The position numbers and the translations under genes were made by a program. From Perkinsus chesapeaki (Eukaryota > Perkinsozoa > Perkinsida > Perkinsidae): DNA of 64,000 nt. The notes under the pieces were generated by a model, which saw only the letters and a program-made list of their open reading frames with translations, did not search any database and had not been told where the DNA came from. This document shows, one piece after another, positions 33,318 through 44,496 of the stretch (position 1 is the stretch's first letter; the number at the start of each line of letters is the position of its first letter). The DNA lies in NCBI GenBank assembly GCA_013115145.1, contig JAAPAO010000090.1:1-64000 (forward strand). The letters are read 5' to 3'.

Positions 33318-34211
33318 ATGGCAGATTTGGATGCCACCATTGGTGTGGGAGGCGCGGTTGGGGAAGACACATTTGATGAGGAGAAGGAGGGGGAGGATGA
33401 TGACATGTTCAGAATTGTGAAATTAACCAAGCTACTCCTGCGGTATTAGCGCCATCAGCGCAACAATCGGGGGAGCAGCCCGAAACAGCCGTCATCACGG
33501 AAAAGTTGTAACTTCCATCAATCATGCGGGACGTGTTGGAATTACAGGACGCGGAGGAGGAACGCGAATATGTCGAAAATGCTATACAGTTTCCTAACTA
33601 CTAACTTCTACACCTAAAACGATTGTGACTTGGACACTTTCAGGGAAGGAGCGTCACGTGGGGTACGGCGCCACTGCCTTCTCATCATAGGCATCGGCGG
33701 CGATCTACTTGATAGTAATAATAGTAGGCGGTCGTCTGTGGGGCACCTTCGAGTGGCGGAGGAGGATGAAGGGGAACCGATGATCTACCTGAGACCGAAA
33801 GACGTCATTGCTGTCAGCGATCGAGGGTCAAACCGTTCCGGGGCAGATACTCCTGAAACTGATGAGAGCGTCTGTTGTCACCAACGAGCGGCGCCGCCAG
33901 AACAGGCAGGTGTGCTCGGTCGTGAGAAGGTCGATGGAACCTACTCACATTGGCAGCAGCTTGCTCGACTTGTGGAGGGTCACCTAAATTCTCTACGGGA
34001 CCGTTCACGACTGCGTCGTTTGCCCATCGAGAACGGCCAGCAGCCGGCGCCACTCGCCGCACGGTCGGAGCCGGCCACAGGCCTCCCGCGCTGGCCCAGC
34101 GACAGCGCCCGTCTTATCGTGTTAGAAGTTGCAGCCATGAGGAAAAGCAATGTGACCTGTTATAGGGGCAGTAAGGCGGGTAAACGGTGGGCGCGCACCA
34201 ACCAGCGCTAG
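33318..34211 (+). CDS. Hypothetical acidic protein, exon structure unresolved
   Basis: An ATG at 33318 opens MADLDATIGVGGAVGEDTFD, followed by an acidic EEKEGEDDDMF. Further coding-like stretches are QATPAVLAPSAQQSGEQPE near 33440, DVLELQDAEEEREYVENA near 33530, and from about 33740 SVGHLRVAEEDEGEPMIYLR with DVIAVSDRGSNRSGADTPE. They cannot all be joined by clear introns. No family is recognised. The 3' end may overlap the convergent aspartic protease gene. Confidence 0.35.
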
Positions 34212-34249
34212 GGCCACCAGCGCCCCAAGCTCGGTCTCCCGAAATCCCC

Positions 34250-36614
34250 GAGCATCTTGTTCTGGTGGCAGAAGCAACGGGGAGTTGATGACCATACGGG
34301 ACGCGGAGTGATTGGGAACATGGGGGCGATCGGCCAGACTAGGGGGCAGCGTAATGGTGTAGGCATGGTAAAAGCTTACCCAATTCTAGAACGACCGGCA
34401 TCGAAAACGGTGTAGAACTTCTTCATGAAAGTATCGCCGAAGACCCAAGGCGACGTATCGTGGCCCATCTGCACCTGCACCGGCTCGCATCAGCTTCAAT
34501 CATCCACAGCGATCCAATTTAGTCTAGACGCTCACCTCGAGTACACACTGCTTGCTATCGAGACCAGGTCCCGTAAAGTAGTCATGTGGCAGCACCGGAA
34601 ACTGTCGGTTGGCAACGAGAACCTGATCTTGGCAGTAGTAGTAGGGGACCCCTTCCTGCTTCGGGGGCTGCTGCTGTCCTACACTGATTCTTCGGGCATG
34701 CTGCCGTAAATCACATGGACAAATCTGACCATGGTGATCTCTGTAGATGAGACGAGCAGCAGCACTTACAACAAGATTGCTCGGTTTCAGAACCGAACAC
34801 TTGGCGAGCTTATCAGAGGGCAGCAGAGCAGAGAGGAATTTCACAAAGTCCGGTCTTGGAACCATCAAATAAGAGGTTCCGGTGTCCAACACAATAGCCT
34901 GTAGCGGAGCTACCGATTGCACACCAATGCGCCGGCTCAAATTCGGAGGCTTACCTGCCTCTGGACAAGCAAGCGCTTTGGTACAGGTTCAATATCGTCA
35001 CCCCCTTCAACAAGCTCACTGTCAGCAGCAGCAGCCGCCGCCGCCACACCAACAGTGTTCCCTAAGGCGAATCGAGCCATCGACAATCTAACTGTGATTG
35101 CATTCTCTTCCAACCGTCGTCCTTGTGTGACTTTTTCTCTTCGATCACTTCTATAACTGTCTCCATGGCCCAATACACATGACTAACCAACGGAGCCCAC
35201 GTAAGGGTCTCTGCTCGGAACCTACACCACCACCAGCAATCACATCATCCCTCTGCGGTCGACACACTAACATGCTTGCATCCAAGCCACCGAAAGCAAC
35301 GGAGCTTCCCATCGTAGCAGCAGCAATAGGGTCCTCCGACAACGAGAATGCCATAACCTGCCCGATACCGCTCCCTTCCATCTGGCATGCAATTGGTGTA
35401 CTGGTTCCCCCAGGTGCTGTAGGATGTTCTCCAGTGCCGTCGTGCCCGTGCTGCCGAGCGCAGGGAAGCCGAGCCTGCGAACGGCTCTTCATAGGGAGAA
35501 TCAGGAAGCAGTTTTTTACCCCATGACACCATCATACAATCCACCCTCGAGGTCTTCACTAAGTGTCGAAACAACCCTGAGAGCTCCTCAGTGAGGCCAC
35601 AGAGCCAAATGCTGAGTACAAATGCTGATGAGGAATGCAAAGGGCCTCCGCCGAGGTCCGAGTGGGGGGCACTTCTATCATGTCGCTCTTTGGGTTATTG
35701 TCAACTGCTCCGAAACACACCCGGTCCGACCCTAAACCATGCTTCTGCTGCATTCTTTGCCGCCAAGTACCCTCACCCAGCATGCCCTCGATCGACCCAA
35801 CGCCATAGGTCAACTTCCGAGTATCTTTAGACGCCTCGAACGTGCTCGAATTCGACGGGTCGAACCTTGCACGATCCCTCGAGAGTCGTTTCCCTGCTGC
35901 TCACCTCGATCTCGGCACCCAAACGTCAGCGCTGCCAGTGTCAAATATAACAGTGACAGTCTGGGCGGGCACACCAATCTGTATAGGCCCGAAGTACTGG
36001 GTGTTAGCAACGTTGATCAGAGGCTCTAGAATGTACGACAGTCGACTCGGGTCTGCAACAATGACAACGACGACGTATTCGACAGGCCAAATGTCCGAGT
36101 TCACCAGCACCTTTCAAGGCCTGGGAGGTCGAGACCACGGCAGCCGTCTCAACTTCACCAGCCACTGAATTCGCCTGCAGAGCGGTGTTCCACGACAGGC
36201 TCCTTCACGCCCTCTTACATCGTTCGAAAACTCATCACTTTTGGGCCTCCTATAGACCACCTGAGCGAAGCTGCTGTGTTTTTCCCGCTACACACTGATG
36301 AGATATTCTACTTTAAACTCTGATAAAGCGATAGGTATCTGGCCGCGAATCTCCATCGGAGAATTGCTGTCGCAAGGTACACCGGCGTGTGACACTTGTC
36401 TTGACAAGCGCACTTTCACAGGACGCCGCTACAAGAACACCGTTAACAAGAACAAGGGAAAAGCAGGTACTTGTTCATCGCCGTCCGACCGTTGGTCAAC
36501 ACGGACATACGACGCGAACTTATTGTGCGAAGAGCCCCGCAGATCCTGTTCACCGGTTGCCATTGAGAGAACCACCAACCCGAGGTGACCAAGCCTAAGG
36601 CACACTAGTGCCAT
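34250..36614 (-). CDS. Pepsin-type aspartic protease (A1 family)
   Basis: This is a probable secreted or vacuolar endopeptidase. The first exon starts [18 protein letters not shown], a signal peptide, followed near 36430 by a basic propeptide-like [11 protein letters not shown]. The mature N-terminal lobe has [19 protein letters not shown] and [13 protein letters not shown] with the first catalytic Asp. Later exons show [13 protein letters not shown], a GLYDGVMG-type loop, [16 protein letters not shown] and [11 protein letters not shown]. The second catalytic motif is [14 protein letters not shown] near 34880. The end of the C-terminal lobe is [19 protein letters not shown] at about 34380-34430, followed by a GTAAGC donor, so one short terminal exon remains and the end is approximate. 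The gene is intron-rich, and it starts 151 bp downstream of the eL30 stop on the same strand. Confidence 0.85.
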
Positions 36615-36765
36615 TGAAAAACAAACTATTTTCGCCAAAATTACACTCCTACAATCCATGCCCTACGGATTGACAAGCACTAAATCCGCAAGCCGTCTGT
36701 CCTGTCCCGAAGAAACTCTAATAGAGCAGCATCCCTTCAGACAATGACCATCTTATCGTTCCTTC

Positions 36766-37217
36766 TTACTCGAGAGCAGTGAGAATATCGGAGTCACCGG
36801 CGTCGAGGATAGCCATGCACGAGACACGGTAGAACCTACGGCAGGCGGTACCGAGGGCATTGTTGTCACCGACGTAGTGGTGGACGCCAGTCTTGGAGAG
36901 CATGGCGTAGTACTCAATCTCGGAACGACGAAGAGCAGGGCAGTTGCTCGACACCAAGACGAGCTTGGCAGAACCGGAACGGATGGCCTAAAATGCACAC
37001 ACTTGAAGGACAGGCTAAGGGAAGGGGACACTACCTTCATGGTGGACCTCCAACCAATGGTGTACTTTCCGGACTTGAGAACGAGCTGCAAGCCGGCGTT
37101 AACGGACTCATGAGCCTTAGTCTAAAAAAATAGAAATGGTGACAAGAGGAACATGAAGGAGCCAGCATTCATCTCCCGCTAGTCGCCGCCCGGGCATACC
37201 TGCTTCTTGGACACCAT
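36766..37217 (-). CDS. RPL30: 60S ribosomal protein eL30
   Basis: This is a large-subunit ribosomal protein of the cytosol. Exons 37217-37200, 37121-37035 and 36987-36766 are 18, 87 and 222 nt, giving 108 residues, the usual eL30 length. It begins MVSKKQ and continues [20 protein letters not shown]. The RNA-binding core reads [19 protein letters not shown], then [17 protein letters not shown] and [18 protein letters not shown], diagnostic of the family. The tiny 18-nt first coding exon is followed by a 78-nt intron. The second intron is 47 nt. This is the best-resolved housekeeping gene here and a good calibrator for splice-site consensus in this genome. Confidence 0.97.
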
Positions 37218-38078
37218 ATTAAGAGATGCTTCGAGGGTGCTTCCTGAGAAAGAAGACCGACATTAGTCATCTCAAAAGTGTCATCCACAGGGTGCGAAAA
37301 CGACAACAACGGCAGAAGAGATGAGGAACCAACGTTCGCTTCTTACCCGCAAGGTTTCTTGAGGAGGTTTAGTCAAGGGCTCGCGCGAGATTCTCAAAGG
37401 GCTATCGATCGCGCAATCGATTATCAACTCTTGAAATTCTTGAACAATCTTGCTCTCTTTACTTTCCCTAATGAGATGTTTGCCTTTGCGCACCTTTGCC
37501 CCTGTCTCCGACTAGAGGCTCCTCCTCGGGCCCTCTCGCCTATCACTGAACCACCCCGTCATGCTCAATATGACGATCGACCGGGAAGCACAGTCTCGGG
37601 CGAAATTGAAGTCAGCAAGATCGAGTAGGAATATATTTTCGATGTTTTGGATTTTAAGCTAGAGCTTGCCGGTGACATTCCTCAACAGTGGGCTCTGATA
37701 GCGTCCTTAGTTCAGCATTAGTGTCTGTATTAGGCGTTCTCTTCTGTAAGGTCGTATTCTTAAGTAGCTCCGCTTTCGTCACGTCACACCTTTCGGGGGA
37801 GCTTCTGAGTTCATTAAGCTTCATTCTTTTAAAGTAGTAGCTGCAAGTAATCACCGAATATTCTCCTTTACTCGAACACTATCGAAAATGCCGTTGTTGT
37901 CCTACCCTCGTCATCTCCACTACAGAGTCGACTGGTGCTTCATCGAGCAAAATTCAACCTGATATCTTGCATGTTCATTATTATGGTGCACGTACCGCGG
38001 CTCTCATAAGATCTTATACTCCATTCGGCACTGTTTCTTATCAGGCCCTCCTTTCAACACTCTAGGGGCTGTATCGTC
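37218..38078. other. Intergenic stretch, no supported gene
   Basis: This interval contains the upstream region of eL30 (minus) and of the small plus-strand gene starting at 38079. An open frame of 116 codons at 37278-37628 (plus) overlaps the eL30 promoter and has no recognisable similarity, so I do not call it. A pyrimidine-rich tract ending in TCTAG just before 38070 could be a splice or trans-splice acceptor. Confidence 0.35.
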
Positions 38079-38614
38079 ATGGGTGACAGTTCTGTCATTG
38101 GCTCATGTGAAGATTGCCAGTCTATAGACACCGACCAGTCTCGTCGAATCAGGTTTGTTGAAAGTTATTCTCTTTTATCACTTCTGACCTCTTCAGCGTC
38201 TTATCGTTCCACGGATACCGATCCCCTACAGGGAAGCTGTCTGATTGTGTATCAGTTGACTGCGAGGAGGAGAAAGGCACAACCGCTGTGCCGACAGCTT
38301 GCTCGAGCCCCACCGGTCACGTGCACGCTCGTACGGAGGATTCCCCTACAGATGAACACTTTGGATTTTTCGTATCGATTGCTCACTCGGAAGCTTCGCC
38401 AATAAAGGCTGGTACTGTTGCCGGTGACGATAGCGTTGTTGATTACGTTGATGAGCATGGCAATCCTGAGGAACAACGCGTCCCTCTGGGAGTCTTTTCG
38501 GTTGGAGCTTCGACGTTCGGCTACCACAGGGCCCAGCAGCTGCAGACGCGCCTCGCTGGCATTATTATGACCGAGCCCAGCCGGCCGCCTTGGAGCAATA
38601 TGCTGGAGCGATAA
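38079..38614 (+). CDS. Hypothetical acidic protein, 163 aa
   Basis: Two exons, 38079-38152 and 38197-38614 (74 and 418 nt), give 163 residues. A 44-nt intron ends CTCTTCAG. It begins MGDSSVIGSCEDCQSIDTD. The middle is Ser/Thr/Asp-rich with EHFGFFVSIAHSEASP, and the end reads GVFSVGASTFGYHRAQQLQ and SRPPWSNMLER. No domain, signal peptide or membrane segment is recognised. The start is supported by an acceptor-like tract upstream and by frame continuity across the intron. Confidence 0.6.
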
Positions 38615-38753
38615 GGAGAATGTAGTATGCTGTAATTCGCTAACATGGGAGAAATATAAGTAATTATTTCATCAATTCTGATGACGCATACGTGTTGAGT
38701 ATTGTTTGGATTATTTATGTTGTTGCTTCCCTCCAGTGGTGTTGATTATTATA

Positions 38754-39197
38754 ATGGCCCTCTCGTGGTTGATAAGGTTAACGGTATTTTTGTACGCAGT
38801 ATCGTGCGCATCCGGTTGGATCGGAACATCGACACCTCTCGCCGGGCTGGGTTATGATGTATTGATGCCCCCCAGTGTTCCGCCGTCTCTGCCGCAGCTG
38901 CAGCAGCTGCTCGAGTCTGAGCAGCATGTTTCCAATCTCTCAGATGGTCCCATGTCGGAGGGTGTTATGATGCCCAGTCCGACGGCACTATTTGTTATTG
39001 CTATTGTAGCTGTGTACTGCAGTGACCTGTTCTTTGGAGAGAGCTCTTCTTCAACGTCACCCTCATCTTCATCGGCCTATCAGGGTGATCATCAATCGGT
39101 AGGGGTTTATACTCCTTACTCTACTGGAGCGGATACGGTGCTTGGGTCGTCTACTCCAATGTGGCAGCAGCTGCAGCAGTCATCGATACGCAGTTGA
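38754..39197 (+). CDS. Small secreted or membrane protein, 147 aa, unrecognised
   Basis: This single open frame starts MALSWLIRLTVFLYAVSCAS, a good signal peptide. It continues with a Pro/Leu/Gln-rich stretch (PPSLPQLQQLLESEQ), a second hydrophobic segment (ALFVIAIVAVYCSDLFFG), and a Ser-rich tail (GESSSSTSPSSSSA). The predicted topology is signal peptide, short lumenal part, one membrane helix and a Ser-rich tail. I do not recognise the family. An intron-free gene of this size is unusual in this window. Confidence 0.45.
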   Translation: MALSWLIRLTVFLYAVSCASGWIGTSTPLAGLGYDVLMPPSVPPSLPQLQQLLESEQHVSNLSDGPMSEGVMMPSPTALFVIAIVAVYCSDLFFGESSSSTSPSSSSAYQGDHQSVGVYTPYSTGADTVLGSSTPMWQQLQQSSIRS

Positions 39198-40168
39198 ATG
39201 TTGGTGATGAGGCCCTTGTGCCAGAGGGGCTCCTCATAATCTGATTTAATAACAAGTTCGATAAGTACACTAGTAACATAATTCTTGTAAGCTGTTAATG
39301 AACTCCTTCGATCACTACTCTTCAATTGTATCCTTGCTATACTACTACTACGACAAGACTGCTCAGGTCATTGTTTGCCGTCTCTTCGTAGTTCATATTC
39401 ATCAATACCATTATTTCCCCCAAGTTCCTGGCTTTCTAACAAGCTTTATCCGTTTGTTGGTAGCATTGGTCCCTATGAGCCTGTGAGCTCCTTCTCGCCT
39501 TTATCTGTATCGTTCTATTTAATCCCCGCTTAAGGCTACATTCCCCCTCGAAATCTCGTATTGGTTTCGTTAAGGTTGCTCATCGCTGCATGTTGCTGCA
39601 CGACTGATTCTTTCCCTCCAACTGTTATCTCTACTTCCCTACAATTGCCCTAATTATTATGATGGTAATGACTGTGGTCGTCACTTTAAAGTCCACTCCT
39701 ACTAATGCACCCCTCAATTTACCCTATTGCATGATGCTGTAGCTCGCTTATTATTATTGTCGTCTTGGTCATTTGTCGTATTATCACGGGACATGGTAGT
39801 AGTAGTGCTGAGGTGGCTGATGTCGAATTGCTAATATATCGTCTACTTGTTCACTATAATTTTTGCATCATCTCTGCATACCGCCTTGGTGTCGTTAACA
39901 ACAGCAACAACAACTTACCATCGGCCTGCTGGATTGGTAACAAGTGCTCACTGACGAGGTGGTTAATATTGGCAATGTGTTATTATTGCGTCACTGCCCA
40001 AGAATTAGGCCTGTACCGCACTGTAGCCCTACAGCCTTTTTACTATATCTGTAGCATATATACCGTCATTATAGTCATTTATCTTGTGTTGATATCACAG
40101 TTTGTCAAACCAACTAAGGGAACTCAAAACAGAAAGTTGAAAGGCAATATATTATATCATCATGCGGA
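39198..40168. other. AT-rich stretch, no supported gene
   Basis: This interval is AT-rich with many short hydrophobic open frames. The longest (39765-40172, plus) would encode Ile/Tyr-rich sequence but starts at a non-ATG codon, and I see no splice pattern or family. It is probably intergenic. Confidence 0.3.
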
Positions 40169-41624
40169 CTAGGCTTCACCGAGGTAGCCCAGAAGATCCT
40201 TGAATAAAGCATCCGCGTCATCTTCGACCTTGGAGCTCGAATCAAATGGCTGACTTGGGTCTGTTGAGCCTGCTATATTATTGTTGATAAACAGAAACAT
40301 CGAAGGTACCTAGGTTAACCTCGACGGGATCTAACGGTTTCACGTCATCACGGCTAGGATCTTCCGCAGAGCCTTCATGAGTAATGCCCACCCTATACAA
40401 GATAATGACGCATGATTTACCCGTACGCAAAAGGACGTGGCATTAAGTACGATGCCGCCGGCTCCAATGGCAATCTTTCCGGTAGGGGAGAGCTGATCGT
40501 TATTGATTCCTCTGCAACGGTCTTCACCATATCCTTCGTATCTATAAAGGATCATAACACACGGGCTTGCCGGCTGGACCGCTCGGGTGGCGCACCAGCC
40601 AGATATGCGGGTGAATCCGGCTGCTGGGAGATCGAATATGACGGTTCGACAAGGCTCCTAATCGGGAGGCATGTCTCCATGTTACCGGTTTCCGCCGCGG
40701 ATTCCCCTAGATTCCCCAGCGCGCCCTCCTCCTGATCTTTGTCTTTAACTCGCGCTTCGGCTTCGACCATACATCTGGCCACTTCACGCCGGCGCGCATC
40801 CACCAGGTTAGCTCGCAACTGAGCGATCTCGTCTGATTAGGACGCTAAAAATATCTGTATGTCATTCCTTTACCTTGTCGTCGATCCTCCATAACAAAGC
40901 CCTGGCTACTATAACTGCTGCTGCATTCTCGCCAGGGTCGAGCCAGGACCTCCGCTACTTTCCTCTTCTCATCAACCGCCAGTTGTTTTGCTTGGTGGAC
41001 CGCTCTAAAGGGTCGCCGCCGAAAAATACAAAACCTCTGTCTACCGGTCTTCCACAATTGGCTCAAAGTGTTGTTCTTGCTGAGCTTCCGCCCGTCGACG
41101 TTCCTGTCTTGCGGCCATGTCATTTAAGCTCGAGATTAAGTGTCCTTCACAACATACCATCGTAACTACTCCATCAATGAGCACTACGTTGTCCGCAAGG
41201 CGGCAGTTCTCTAATCTCTTCACTGCTATTCAATACTTCCGGTGAGTTCCTCGGATTCAGTAGCATCTCTGCTACTCCGACGTTGCTGCAAAACTAGACA
41301 ATTAGGTCGGTTGAGGTCTTGGCGGTACTCGATGGGTATGTCTTCGATTAGGCCAGCGTGTGCTAAGTTCTTCCCCTGCTCTTCTGCTTGGGGTACCAGG
41401 CGTCGTGTCGCCATCGCTGGCGTCTCTCGGCAGTCATTCTCAATACGGCTGTTGTCTAAGCTTTGTTTCGTAGCCGAACTCGCAATAGCGTGACCTCTGT
41501 TCGACACGTAATCGTTCGCACCGGGAAACCTAACCATTTCCCTTCCTTGCTTAAGTCCCTTCGCTAGCTGCTGGGGCGTCATTCTCTGATCAGCTCCAGG
41601 TGGGCGATTCGGTACGGGTGCCAT
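40169..41624 (-). CDS. Coiled-coil protein, unrecognised
   Basis: The gene starts MAPVPNRPPGADQRMTPQQL at 41624 and the first exon is about 390 nt. Later exons are rich in charged heptads: SLNDMAARQERRRAEAQQEQ near 41120, VDEKRKVAEVLARPWREC near 40960, and RANLVDARRREVARCMVEAE, then ARVKDKDQ near 40770. The end reads DDADALFKDLLGYLGEA with the stop at 40169-40171. The long charged helical segments suggest a coiled-coil scaffold. I see no diagnostic domain and the intron borders are only partly defined. An earlier in-frame Met downstream could also serve as start. Confidence 0.55.
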
Positions 41625-41810
41625 TGACTAGTGAGTGAACACTAGGTGTCATATACTTTATTTATTAAGTGTAAGGCACGTTCTCTGCTCTGAGTCCGTT
41701 GCAGAGGGCGATTCACTGTACGCAAGCCTATGATTCTCAACCTTATACATCATTAATGCAATTACAGCAACAATAAGTGCAAACAACTAATGGTAAGGTA
41801 TGTGACAACA

Positions 41811-42827
41811 TTACCACCTATCGTAGTAGTAACTGCTTTCGTGTTCATATCTCGTAGTTGAGAGGCCAGATTCATTAGCTGTACGTGAGCTATAGAAGGC
41901 TGGGCGTAAAGACTGTGTGGCTCGTCGACGGCCAGAGTCATAGAGCAGTGTCGATTCTGATGGGTCCTTGTGTGGCGCGAATTGATACACAACGTCATCT
42001 CGTGCGTCACGTCTGGGCAGGGATCCGGCTAATGCGGGGCTCCGATAACTGGTGAAGGTATGGTGATCGGGGTTAGTGTATGATCGCGGTCGGAACGTGT
42101 GATCTAGCGCTCGATGGAGTGGTGCTTGAATGATGATATCAGGAGGAGCTAGGACGCTGCTAGCTCTCTTTAAGTGATACGGCGTCGTGACCTCTATATG
42201 CCTTTCAACCTTGTAGTGACCGTCATCGCCGTAAACAATATCTTCTTCGCGGTCAACTTCAAACACCTCATGTTTGCGAGGGCTTGGTGGATCCCAATGA
42301 GACATTCGACCTTGTAGTTCAGCAGCTATATTATGATGCAAGTCACGGATTATCATGTCCGTGGTTAGCCGTCGGTCGAGCGCGCTTGCCCGGTGCTGAG
42401 AGCGCCTCGACGTACCTTCCGAAGTCGATGGCTTCCCACTACCACCAACAGGGGCGCCTCTGTCATGCTCGTAACTGGGACTCATTCGGTGTTGTTGTGG
42501 ATGCTCACGTTGCGACACAGAACCGTATGATACGTTGGAGCTGGAACTCGAGAACTGGTCTTCCTCACGCGCTGAAAATATAAATTCATATACACTTAGT
42601 CGTATACCCGTAAGGCAAGCAGATAAGGCAAGTGACGGGAATTGGAGGCAAATCGCGAGAGAGGTTGTAGCCGAGAAGCATTGCGTGGCAATTTTTGATT
42701 GTTTCGTACAAATTTATAGTTAGCATTTCACCTTACAGTTGGGTTCAGTTTTGCCTTGTGTATATTTGTTATCGCCGTTATCTTCTCCCTCCTTATCTTT
42801 ATCGGATGGACAGCAACAGTTACCCAT
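41811..42827 (-). CDS. MGNCCC protein, putative dual-acylated membrane-anchored protein
   Basis: Two exons, 42827-42737 and 42571-41811 (91 and 761 nt), give 283 residues with a phase-1 intron of 165 nt. The N-terminus MGNCCCPSDKDKEGED has Gly at position 2, a classical N-myristoylation context, followed by three Cys suited to palmitoylation. Acylated N-termini of this type anchor proteins to the pellicle (inner membrane complex) of alveolates. The rest is low complexity: Ser-rich (FSSSSSNVSYGSV), basic/His-rich, then EVFEVDREEDIVYGDDGHYK, then Arg/Ser/Tyr-rich to the end (HESSYYYDRW). No PH-like fold such as that of apicomplexan ISP proteins is evident, so assignment to that family would be speculation. 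It is divergent from the TauD gene. Confidence 0.7.
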
Positions 42828-43076
42828 GACAAATTCACCGAATCAATACGGAAAATATGGATCTTGCGCTCTTAGTAGCGCGCGCCGATAAACTCAAGAT
42901 CTTGAATAGACGACCTCTTCCGAAGCCGAAGCGCTCCTAGGAGCGCGCTCCAATTCAGGAGAGCCCTATTGACCACCCTGTCTGAACCGTGCAGGAGCCA
43001 CGTCCTTATGATGAAGCTTCCTTAAACTTTTATTAGCATTAGGACACATGCCGCTGGGGGAGCCCGCCGCGCAAGA
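42828..43076. promoter_or_regulatory. Divergent promoter region with paired palindromes
   Basis: This 249-bp interval lies between the start codons of the MGNCCC gene (minus) and the TauD-like gene (plus). It holds two related sequences, GCGCTCTTAGTAGCGCGC at 42866 and GCGCTCCTAGGAGCGCGC at 42931. The first 16 bases of the second are a perfect palindrome. A perfect 12-bp palindrome, TCAAGATCTTGA, sits between them at about 42894. These could be binding sites for dimeric regulators of either gene. Confidence 0.45.
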
Positions 43077-44496
43077 ATGGATACCGGGAGTACATTGCCG
43101 TCCTCTTCGATAGCAACATCCACTCGTTTACGTCTAATGACTCTAGAGTTTATGTTTCGTAGTCTCTCCCCGTCGACCATGTCCCTTCTCTACACCGTTG
43201 ACCCACTCACATCGACGTTTGGGGGTGTGGTGACCGGGGGGTTTTCTATCGATGATGCTGCAGATGCTGATGATGAACTTATTGAGAAAATAAGAGCCGA
43301 CATTCATAAGTACAGGTTCCTGTTATTTCGGAAACAGAAGGATCTCACTGGCGAGCGCCAGGTAGTGACGTTCCGTGGCAACCAGAGATGGAGGGCCACA
43401 CCCGCCTTACGGGTCGGATCGGCTCGCTCAAGTAGGAGGCTTCTGCGACGAACCGTGGATCGACGACGTTTTATTCGTCCTAGGCAGTCTGATTGTAAAC
43501 CAAGTGTGGCTTGTGCAGACCGGAGATGCCAGCATTCGTCCTTTAATTCTTTCTGTGGTTAGGTAGCGTTCTCCCAGAGATTAGGGAGCATAGAGTCTAC
43601 CTTTTATAAGCACCCTAAGTCCCCTCATAAGGACATCTTCCGAGTCTCGAACGAAGAAAGCGTTGGGTGCACTCAAGTCGGTAGGAGTGGGTGGCATGTC
43701 GACGGCACCTTCCTGCAAATGTAGCCATAGTCAAGTCTACAAGTGGTACAGGTTACTCTCATAGGCCCTTCCGTTATCAAACGATGTACTTTCCCAAAGC
43801 GAGTTCGACGGGATTCACCGAGCTAGTACCGCTGAAGGAACTATTTGAGCAGCAGAACGCTGAGCGCCAGGATCGATGGAACAGGTGCTGCCAGCGGCAC
43901 ATCGCATTTGCTTGGTAAATGTGCGTTTTGATACTATGGGATTCGCGAGGACGGATTCTTTGATGAGCGCTCTTAGTATGGAAAAACAGTGTTATCCGCA
44001 GGGCATGGTTCGTGAGCGATAATGGTCGGATCGTTCACCCTCTAGTGTACAAGCATCCAACCACAGGCTACACTACTATGATCTTCCATTGTGGCAGAGT
44101 AAGCCTTATTCGATGAAGTGCTAAGCAGCATTCGTGGTTCATTTAGCCGTTCTGTGCATGCTGGGTCATGGACTACAGTCCCGACACTCGCCCTAGTGAG
44201 GATCAAATACTTCCACCATCTGAGCTCCAAAATGAGATAACTCAATCCATTCAGGAGTCACGTTCGAGGAACCTCGTGTACTGCTGCCGCAGCAGCGACG
44301 CATGTAGCTGACCATCGTATTGTGTAGGTACACAATGAAATGGGAAGAAGGCGATTTTGGCATACTAGACAACCTAGCCCTGGCGCACTATGCCGTTCCG
44401 GGCACTCAGGATCCAGCCTCTGAAGTCGGCCTACGTATTCTACACCGCACTACAATTGAGGGAGAGTCCATCCCACGAAAGAGCCGCAAATCTTAA
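43077..44496 (+). CDS. TauD-family Fe(II)/2-oxoglutarate dioxygenase
   Basis: Six exons (43077-43361, 43563-43720, 43765-43884, 44002-44098, 44147-44277, 44328-44496) total 960 nt and encode 319 residues. The family motifs are in order: GVVTGGFSIDD, ADIHKYRFLLFRKQ, RLGSIESTFYKHPKSP, GWHVDGTFLQMPF (iron-binding His-x-Asp), FTELVPLKELFEQ, GRIVHPLVYKHP, KWEEGDFGILDNLALAHYA (distal iron His), and LRILHRTTIEG with the 2-oxoglutarate-binding Arg. The enzyme should hydroxylate a small organic substrate with release of CO2 and succinate. Whether that is taurine, another sulfonate or something else cannot be told. The N-terminal 35 residues are Ser/Thr-rich, and translation may instead begin at the internal MSLLYTVDP (about 43169). 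Confidence 0.88.
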
